Virus record (IMG/VR): IMGVR_UViG_3300031722_000152
Location: 1 to 25,773 of that record
Direction: 5' to 3' (one strand)
From: a virus
DNA length: 25,773 bases
A program made the position numbers and the translations under genes. How positions within the stretch are numbered: the first letter of the stretch is position 1; the number at the start of each line of letters is the position of its first letter. The notes under the pieces were generated by a model. That model had not been told where the DNA came from and made no database searches. It saw only the letters and a list, made by a program, of their open reading frames with translations. Positions 20,674 through 25,773 of the stretch are shown piece after piece.

Positions 20674-21258
20674 ATGGCACAATCAATAAAAGACGCACTG
20701 AAAAACATCCAAGACATTTATATGAGTGACAGCGCACTATCGACGCTGTTAGACTTTGAGCGTGTCATCGACGAGCTCGGCGTCTACGTATTTCAAAATT
20801 GGAAGAACGGCGAGCTAGTAGCAGGTCCAGCATATGAGAAATATTTTGTGACCTGCACGTTTATGTGGCCCAGGAAAAAAATGCCGGATCCTAGAGGAGG
20901 CGAGCAGTTGCTCAACTATAACTGCGAAGTGCTATTCAAACGTGATCACTTAGAGTTTCCAATTAAACCGAAATCGCCAAGTGATTACCGACCAAACACC
21001 AAAATGGGCAAGTTGAAGAAGACTCCGATATGGCTTGTCACTATCACTATGCCGAAGAAGCTTATGACAGAAATACACCAAGGGTCTGTGGAAGTTGAAA
21101 GTGAAAATCTAGACCTAGAAGACTTGTCGCAAGCATACGAGACTGGTATGGACGAGGAACAAGGACAAGCTGGAGGAGCAGACGATCAAGGTATGAACCC
21201 AGCTGACGAGCAAATGGGAGACATGGGCGGAATGGGCGAGATGGGAGGTATGCAATGA
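20674..21258 (+). CDS. Conserved T4-like phage protein with Met/Gly-rich tail
   Basis: The 194-residue protein starts MAQSIKDALKNIQDIYMSDS. The globular part to about residue 135 includes FERVIDELGVYVFQNWKNGE, EKYFVTCTFMWPRKKMPDPR and PIWLVTITMPKKLM. The C-terminal 55 residues are acidic and end in Met/Gly repeats (MGDMGGMGEMGGMQ). It is under two late-type boxes, suggesting a late role. The ATGA overlap couples it to the next gene. Similar sequences occur in T4-like marine phages, but I do not recognise a function. Confidence 0.65.
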   Translation: MAQSIKDALKNIQDIYMSDSALSTLLDFERVIDELGVYVFQNWKNGELVAGPAYEKYFVTCTFMWPRKKMPDPRGGEQLLNYNCEVLFKRDHLEFPIKPKSPSDYRPNTKMGKLKKTPIWLVTITMPKKLMTEIHQGSVEVESENLDLEDLSQAYETGMDEEQGQAGGADDQGMNPADEQMGDMGGMGEMGGMQ

Positions 21259-21809
21259 TTACCGAAGGATCTGAAATCAACGATCTAGCTCGTTTAGTGA
21301 AACCAGAGCTAACCATCGACGAATTCCGCAGTAAAATGGGCGAAGACAAAGACATTATAGTTCTCGGATTTACTGTTATGAACAAAGAACCAGCAGCCGA
21401 CTTAGTAGACTTCATCGAAAAAAGTTACGACTGGGTGTTAGACGCTGACATTAGCAGTGGTGAAACCTCAGACGGGAATTTCGTTGTGTTCGTTGAAATT
21501 CAACGCAAATCTTCTGCCGCAAAAAACATCTTTGCGATGCTCACCGATGTGTTAAATCTTACATCGCAAGAAATGGACGAATGGACATTCACGTACTACA
21601 AGGGGTCAGACAAATTACCGGTCACTGAAGAGAATCTGACCGACAAAATTATTTCAACACCGGCAGAATACGAACTCAAGACCAACGATAGTCTAGACGA
21701 GAGCATTCGGCTAAACAGTCTTCGTGCTTTAGCAGGCGTTACAGTGCAGCCGAAGAAGATTACAGATTCACTTCTGTACAACATGCAAATTATGGCGGGG
21801 ATAAAATGA
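21255..21809 (+). CDS. Unknown conserved phage protein, 184 residues
   Basis: The product begins MITEGSEINDLARLVKPELT and contains DIIVLGFTVMNKEPAADLVD, WVLDADISSGETSDGNFVVF and EMDEWTFTYYKGSDKLPVTE. It is acidic, alpha/beta and probably soluble. It overlaps both neighbours by 4 bases (ATGA), placing it between the Met-rich protein and the endolysin in one late unit. No catalytic motif is visible. Confidence 0.6.
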   Translation: MITEGSEINDLARLVKPELTIDEFRSKMGEDKDIIVLGFTVMNKEPAADLVDFIEKSYDWVLDADISSGETSDGNFVVFVEIQRKSSAAKNIFAMLTDVLNLTSQEMDEWTFTYYKGSDKLPVTEENLTDKIISTPAEYELKTNDSLDESIRLNSLRALAGVTVQPKKITDSLLYNMQIMAGIK

Positions 21810-22429
21810 AACTTACAGTCGAACAACTCAAAGCAATCTTGACCGAAAATCCACACGCGGGCGATTGGGTAGATGCACTCAACAACAACTTAGAAGCAGC
21901 CAATATCAACACGCCTCATCGCATTGCTGCTTTCTTAGCGCAGACCGCGCACGAATCAACAGACTATACTCACCTCAGTGAAAACCTTAACTACGGAGCG
22001 AAGGGATTACTAGGAACGTGGCCGAAACGATTTGACGCCGTAACGGCAGCGGCTTATGCTCGACAGCCAGAAAAGATTGCAAACAAGGTTTATGCATTAC
22101 GCTTAGGCAACGGTGATGAAAAAAGTGGAGACGGATGGAAGTATCGCGGTCGTGGTATCATTCAGGTAACTGGCAAGAACAACTACGGATCTTGCAGCGT
22201 TGCTATCTACAAAGACACCCGGTTACTTGAGAACCCAGACATTCTTTCTACTGACAAAGACGCTGCGATTAAATCGGCTTGCTGGTACTGGACGGTGAAT
22301 GATCTCAACACGCTAGCAGATAATCAAAAGATCACCGAGATGACGAAGAAGATCAATGGCGGATATCTAGGTCTAGAAGAGCGTATCGCCAAGTTCAACC
22401 TAGCTAACAAAGTATTGGGAGGTGAATGA
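21806..22429 (+). CDS. GH19-type endolysin (lysozyme/chitinase-like)
   Basis: The 207-residue protein matches the glycoside hydrolase 19 lysin fold: FLAQTAHESTDYTHLSENLN contains the two conserved glutamates (E50, E59), followed by YGAKGLLGTWPKRF, KYRGRGIIQVTGKNNY (113-127), SACWYWTVNDLN and TKKINGGYLGLEER. It should cut the glycan strands of peptidoglycan at lysis. There is no signal peptide, so export would depend on a holin. The stop overlaps the i-spanin start. Confidence 0.88.
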   Translation: MKLTVEQLKAILTENPHAGDWVDALNNNLEAANINTPHRIAAFLAQTAHESTDYTHLSENLNYGAKGLLGTWPKRFDAVTAAAYARQPEKIANKVYALRLGNGDEKSGDGWKYRGRGIIQVTGKNNYGSCSVAIYKDTRLLENPDILSTDKDAAIKSACWYWTVNDLNTLADNQKITEMTKKINGGYLGLEERIAKFNLANKVLGGE

Positions 22430-22806
22430 TGTTTGGCCTAGTCGGTATTCAAGCCACCTTACTAAAATATGGTCTCATTCTCCTAGCAGTGTTAGGAGTA
22501 ATCTACGGGATCTATCATGCTGGTGCTCAATCAGTGCAAACTAAATGGGACGCTGCTAACATCAAAACCGAGCAGGAAATCAAGGCCCTTAAAGATAAGG
22601 CAGACACTGCTACTGGTAAGATCGAGATTCAGTATGTTGACCGAGACAAGATCATCGTGCAAAAGGGCGACACGATTGTCAAGTATGTCAACAAATATAT
22701 CACTACAGAGTCAGATGCAAAATGTATCATTCCGAAGAATTTCATTCTACTGCATGATGCCGCAGCATTGAACGTGGTACCACCGGGTGGAGAAGAAACC
22801 AAATGA
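22426..22806 (+). CDS. i-spanin-like (Rz-like) inner membrane protein
   Basis: The 126-residue protein has an N-terminal transmembrane segment at about residues 11-32 (TLLKYGLILLAVLGVIYGIY), followed by a charged coiled-coil periplasmic part (KTEQEIKALKDKADTATGKI) and a small C-terminal region with Cys and Pro. Topology and its place between endolysin and a lipoprotein gene match the i-spanin Rz, which bridges inner and outer membranes in the last step of lysis. The start is ATGATG, overlapping the endolysin stop. Sequence similarity is not diagnostic by itself. Confidence 0.75.
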   Translation: MMFGLVGIQATLLKYGLILLAVLGVIYGIYHAGAQSVQTKWDAANIKTEQEIKALKDKADTATGKIEIQYVDRDKIIVQKGDTIVKYVNKYITTESDAKCIIPKNFILLHDAAALNVVPPGGEETK

Positions 22807-23099
22807 AACTAGCCATCGCAATATTCTTAGGGGTGATGTTATCCGCTTGCGGAAGCAACCCAGTCAAAACGTCATTCCCGGACCTGCCAACTAAGCTAAT
22901 GGTCGAGCCACAAACTCTCAAGACCATCCAAACAAATAGTATTGAGACAATCAAGCTTGACGATTCTACAGCTAGCGAATTGCGTCTTTCGGCATTAGAG
23001 AAGGTAGTAGCTGAAAATTACAAACTCGCCAATCAATGGCGCGAGCAAATACTAGAGCTTCAGCTCTGGCTGAAAACTCAAAAATCCATCAATCCATAA
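22803..23099 (+). CDS. o-spanin-like lipoprotein (Rz1-like)
   Basis: The 98-residue protein starts MKLAIAIFLGVMLSACGSNP, a short lipoprotein signal with lipobox LSAC (Cys16) and Gly after it, compatible with outer-membrane sorting. The mature part includes a helical segment (LRLSALEKVVAENYKLANQW and following REQILELQLW). Overlapping the i-spanin gene by ATGA, it fits as the o-spanin partner, here end-to-end rather than nested. Its mature length (83 residues) is longer than classic Rz1. Confidence 0.75.
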   Translation: MKLAIAIFLGVMLSACGSNPVKTSFPDLPTKLMVEPQTLKTIQTNSIETIKLDDSTASELRLSALEKVVAENYKLANQWREQILELQLWLKTQKSINP

Positions 23100-23156
23100 C
23101 CAAAAGCATTGACTTTTGGCTAAAACTCGTGTAATATAGTGAAATATTGTATTACA
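23100..23156 (+). promoter_or_regulatory. Sigma70-type promoter overlapping two inverted repeats
   Basis: TTGACT (23109-23114), a 17-base spacer and TAATAT (23132-23137) form a strong host-type promoter. CCAAAAG/CTTTTGG (23100-23119) makes a small stem over the -35, and TGTAATA/TATTACA (23130-23156) flanks the -10 and start. These could be an upstream RNA end structure and an operator. AGAGGAAA follows as ribosome binding site. Confidence 0.6.
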
Positions 23157-23170
23157 ACTAGAGGAAACAA

Positions 23171-23350
23171 ATGGATCAAACAGTGCATGAAGAGATGCTC
23201 ACAGCGTTACGAGCTGTAGAACGACTGTTTAAGGAGGCGCATCCGAAATTCAACTGGGGCGCATCATTCTTAGATGCAAATGCAATCAAGCTGCTCAACG
23301 AAGTTCCGCTGCGAGTCAGAGCAGCGATTGAAAGGGCCGAGCAGAAATGA
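23171..23350 (+). CDS. Small 59-residue helical protein
   Basis: ATG at 23171, 4 bases after GAGGAAA, opens a 59-residue protein ([59 protein letters not shown]). It is helical and mildly acidic. The stop overlaps the DnaJ-like start by ATGA, which supports translation and coupling. The promoter in front is host-type, so early expression is likely. No family recognised. Confidence 0.6.
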   Translation: MDQTVHEEMLTALRAVERLFKEAHPKFNWGASFLDANAIKLLNEVPLRVRAAIERAEQK

Positions 23351-24228
23351 GTGATTATTACGAAACATTAGGCGTCGCCAAAGACGCCAAACCGGAAGAT
23401 ATCAAAAAAGCTTACCGAAAGCTTGCTTCCAAACACCACCCAGATAAAGGTGGCGACACTAAAAAATTCCAAGACGTGCAGATAGCCTACGACACGCTAA
23501 GTGACGAGAACAAACGCGCCGAGTATAACATGCAACAGGACGGTGGGTTCGGCGGGCAAGGCGGCAGTAGTCATTGGTCATTCCGAGCTAGGCAAGGTAC
23601 CGGATTCGCCGGCATGGGCGACATCGACGAGTCAGATATCTTCGAGCACATTCGCCGCCAATTCACTCAGGGTGGTCCGCGTCGTCCTCAAAAGCCAATG
23701 AATCGCGATGTTCGAATCGGCATGCAGCTCAAGATGGTTGACACCCTTGAAGAACACGAGAAGATCATCAAGGTGAATCTCCCGGGCCGTCCTCAAGAAG
23801 AGATCAAGATCAAAATTCCTCGTGGCGTCTATCATGGCGCGCAAATTCGATATCCGGGCCTCGGCGATCACTCTGTCAGCGAAGCACCACGCGGTGACCT
23901 CTACGTGCAGTTTTTGGTCGAAACTCCGGAGAATTTTGAGCAGATTGGTATTGACCTTATCACAGTGATTCCTGTAAGCTGTATTGAAGCTATGGTAGGA
24001 GTCGAAAAGGATGTTGAGGGGATCGACGGTAAAAAATTCAAGATCGTCATTCCGCCAGGGGCGCAATACGGGTCAAAGTTTGCTATCCCGTCACAAGGCC
24101 TATATTCAACCGACACCCCAGGGCGTGGTCGGTTAATCGTGGCTATCGACGTTTACATTCCAACATTGCTGACACCAGAGCAGATAGAAGAACTGAAGAA
24201 AATCCAAGCAACGCAAGAAGAGCAATAA
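23347..24228 (+). CDS. DnaJ/CbpA-like J-domain co-chaperone
   Basis: The 293-residue protein has an N-terminal J domain (residues 3-62: [20 protein letters not shown], with HPD at 31-33), a Gly/Phe-rich linker (about 68-100), and a C-terminal peptide-binding beta domain with [20 protein letters not shown] and [20 protein letters not shown]. It lacks the four CxxCxGxG zinc repeats of DnaJ, so it is of the CbpA (type II) kind. It should recruit host DnaK. Coupled to the upstream small gene by ATGA. A phage J-domain protein next to an AAA+ unfoldase suggests control of host proteostasis. Confidence 0.9.
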   Translation: MSDYYETLGVAKDAKPEDIKKAYRKLASKHHPDKGGDTKKFQDVQIAYDTLSDENKRAEYNMQQDGGFGGQGGSSHWSFRARQGTGFAGMGDIDESDIFEHIRRQFTQGGPRRPQKPMNRDVRIGMQLKMVDTLEEHEKIIKVNLPGRPQEEIKIKIPRGVYHGAQIRYPGLGDHSVSEAPRGDLYVQFLVETPENFEQIGIDLITVIPVSCIEAMVGVEKDVEGIDGKKFKIVIPPGAQYGSKFAIPSQGLYSTDTPGRGRLIVAIDVYIPTLLTPEQIEELKKIQATQEEQ

Positions 24229-24231
24229 ATA
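24224..24231 (+). promoter_or_regulatory. Late-type promoter for clpA-like gene
   Basis: CAATAAATATCTTTATAC overlaps the DnaJ-like stop codon and has the TAAATA core. TGGAGT is the ribosome binding site ahead of the ATG at 24255. Confidence 0.5.
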
Positions 24232-24254
24232 TCTTTATACATGGAGTATCATAG

Positions 24255-25773
24255 ATGCAAACAAACCCAGAAATTGAAGTCATCGTTCAAGCTGCAACCC
24301 AAAATGCAAAAGATCAACAGCACGAGTATGTAACTCTCGAGCATTTAGCGTTGGCGCTCGTTAGTTACGAGCCGTTCAACAAGCTGTTGTCAGACTTTGG
24401 AATTGACACTGCTGGTCTGCAACGTGATTTCACCGAATATCTCGGATCGCAACATTACCTCATCAGTAAAGATCCAGAGTATGACATGCCGAAGCGTACC
24501 CATGCATTGGAGCGCGTGTTCAATCGTGCCTTCACTCAGGTCCTGTTTAGCGGGCGTGAAGACATGCAGGTCATCGACGTGTTTATCAGCATCGCAAACG
24601 AAAGCAACAGCCACGTCCAATACTTCTTCATCAAGTACGGGCTAGATCGCCAAGGGCTTATCAACTTCTATCAAAAGAATTACAACGAAGCAGCTGGTGC
24701 CAAGAGCGCCAAGAAAAGCAAAGCTGGTTCGGTTCTCGAAGAATACTGCACGAACCTCAATGAAGCAGCATCAGCAGGCAAGATCGACCCGGTCATCGGG
24801 CGTGATGACGAGCTGGCAGAAATCTCCGAAGTTCTTGCAAAACGCAACAAGAGCAATATTCTGCTCGTTGGTGACCCAGGCGTAGGTAAGACTGCGGTCG
24901 CCGAAGGACTAGCACTGAATATCGTAGACGGACAGGTTCCGGAGTATCTGAAGGACTATATCGTTTACAATCTCGACATCGGCTCATTACTTGCTGGTAG
25001 CAAATATCGCGGCGAGTTTGAAGAAAAGTTGAAGGACGTTATCAAGGCGTTGGAAGAGAAGGGCAAGACGATCTTGTTCATTGACGAAGCTCACCAGATG
25101 AAGGGCGCTGGCGCTGGCAGTGGTTCGAGTGTGGATTTTGCGAACATGATCAAGCCGGCACTGAGCAAAGGCAATATCAAGGTCATCGCCAGCACGACGT
25201 GGGAAGAATACACTGGATCGTTCGAGAAAGATCGTGCGCTGATGCGTCGCTTCTATCGTATGACAGTTACTGAGCCAACGCCAGCAGTCGCAAAAGACAT
25301 TCTCCGCGGTCTTCGCAGCCACTTTGAAAAATTCCACAAAGGTAAGATTGACGATAGCGCCATCGAGGCAGCAGTGGACCTCAGCGTTCGCTACCAAACA
25401 GACAAACGCTTGCCAGACAAAGCAATCGACTTGATTGACTCTGCTTGCGCTAAGGAACGAATCACTAACAAGGCATTCACGATCACACGAGCTAACATCG
25501 TTGCAGCAATTAGCAAGGCAGTCAAACTGCCAGCAGACCAGATCGGTGCGGATCACTCTGCAACGTCGACTAGTTCGTTGGATTCGTTGGAAGGCAACAT
25601 CAAGTCTAAGCTGTATGGTCAAGATGCTGCGGTCGACGAAGTTCTTGAAAAAATCTATGTCGCTAAGGCAGGATTGAAATCAATGGACAAGCCTATTGGT
25701 TGCTTCTTGTTCACAGGGCCATCAGGCTGTGGTAAGACTGAGCTAGCGAAGTTGATGTCGACTTATATGTCAA
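24255..25773 (+). CDS. clpA: ClpA-type AAA+ unfoldase (continues beyond window)
   Basis: 506 residues are visible. An N-terminal Clp domain (MQTNPEIEVIVQAATQNAKD, EYVTLEHLALALV) is followed by the first AAA module: DPVIGRDDELAEISEVLAKR, Walker A GDPGVGKT (about 206-213), YRGEFEEKLKDVI, Walker B ILFIDEAH (about 273-280), sensor ASTTWEEY and RRFYRMTV. The second module starts with LYGQDAAVDEVLEKIY and Walker A GPSGCGKTE before the window ends. The absence of a long ClpB-type coiled coil between modules makes it ClpA/ClpC-like. It would unfold substrates for a ClpP peptidase; no clpP is in the window. Confidence 0.92.
   Translation, partial: MQTNPEIEVIVQAATQNAKDQQHEYVTLEHLALALVSYEPFNKLLSDFGIDTAGLQRDFTEYLGSQHYLISKDPEYDMPKRTHALERVFNRAFTQVLFSGREDMQVIDVFISIANESNSHVQYFFIKYGLDRQGLINFYQKNYNEAAGAKSAKKSKAGSVLEEYCTNLNEAASAGKIDPVIGRDDELAEISEVLAKRNKSNILLVGDPGVGKTAVAEGLALNIVDGQVPEYLKDYIVYNLDIGSLLAGSKYRGEFEEKLKDVIKALEEKGKTILFIDEAHQMKGAGAGSGSSVDFANMIKPALSKGNIKVIASTTWEEYTGSFEKDRALMRRFYRMTVTEPTPAVAKDILRGLRSHFEKFHKGKIDDSAIEAAVDLSVRYQTDKRLPDKAIDLIDSACAKERITNKAFTITRANIVAAISKAVKLPADQIGADHSATSTSSLDSLEGNIKSKLYGQDAAVDEVLEKIYVAKAGLKSMDKPIGCFLFTGPSGCGKTELAKLMSTYMS

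Noticed and set aside
20488-20682. Extended N-terminus of PhoH from an upstream start
   Set aside because: The extra residues are hydrophobic and unlike PhoH, cover the divergent promoter region, and a TTG with AAGGAG at the right distance gives a normal start.
23100-23119. CCAAAAG/CTTTTGG as a strong intrinsic terminator
   Set aside because: The stem is short and AT-rich, no T-tract follows, and it overlaps the -35 of a good promoter.
24987-25622. Minus-strand open frame of 211 codons opposite the ClpA-like gene
   Set aside because: The plus strand carries unmistakable AAA+ motifs over the same bases; the minus product has no recognisable domain.
1-25773. tRNA genes, which are common in large T4-like phages
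   Set aside because: I saw no cloverleaf with a GGTTCGAATCC-type T arm in the gene-free gaps; a dedicated tRNA scan could still find one.

Overview
The window is a piece of a large T4-like tailed phage (myovirus-type) genome. The evidence is: a T4 gp44-type clamp-loader ATPase, a gp31/GroES-like co-chaperonin, PhoH, long tail-fibre genes with the N-terminal and repeat motifs typical of T4-like marine and freshwater phages, three free-standing GIY-YIG homing endonucleases, tightly overlapping genes (ATGA and TAATG junctions), and many copies of a T4-late-type promoter (TATAAATA-like, here mostly xTAAATAC/T). An i-spanin/lipoprotein o-spanin pair next to a GH19 endolysin points to a Gram-negative host. 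I saw no tRNA, rRNA, CRISPR array or insertion sequence.

Layout. 1-1070: the 3' end of a phage translation initiation factor IF-1 gene, a minus-strand homing endonuclease that overlaps its last codons, then a second, differently coded copy of the IF-1 C-terminus. 1041-10929: late virion operon (short fibre-like protein, second endonuclease, collagen-like fibre, 1094-residue repeat fibre, 1062-residue Ig-like protein, one more virion protein). 10939-12963: seven small overlapping genes, probably early, mostly unknown, ending in a protein that matches part of the bacterial DNA polymerase III alpha subunit. 12974-14079: late-promoter unit with two related small proteins and the GroES-like gene, closed by a clear terminator. 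14160-16198: CYTH triphosphatase, clamp loader and two unknowns. 16125-16779: third endonuclease cassette (minus). 16792-17826: coiled-coil protein and an unknown protein with a strong sigma70-type promoter. 17786-19502: four minus-strand membrane proteins. 19545-19656: a dyad and a long stem-loop. 19681-20487: PhoH (minus). 20618-23099: late unit with two conserved phage proteins, endolysin and spanins. 23109-25773: small protein, DnaJ-like protein and a ClpA-type AAA+ unfoldase that runs off the window.

How it works together. The tail genes form one translationally coupled late operon. GroES-like, DnaJ-like, ClpA-like and IF-1-like proteins suggest the phage steers host folding, proteolysis and translation. 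The endolysin and spanins perform lysis, with a possible holin in the minus-strand membrane cassette. The most notable structural observations are the endonuclease at infA with a synonymously recoded gene end, a covarying hairpin shared by two endonuclease leaders, and promoters nested inside hairpins that can pair with ribosome binding sites.
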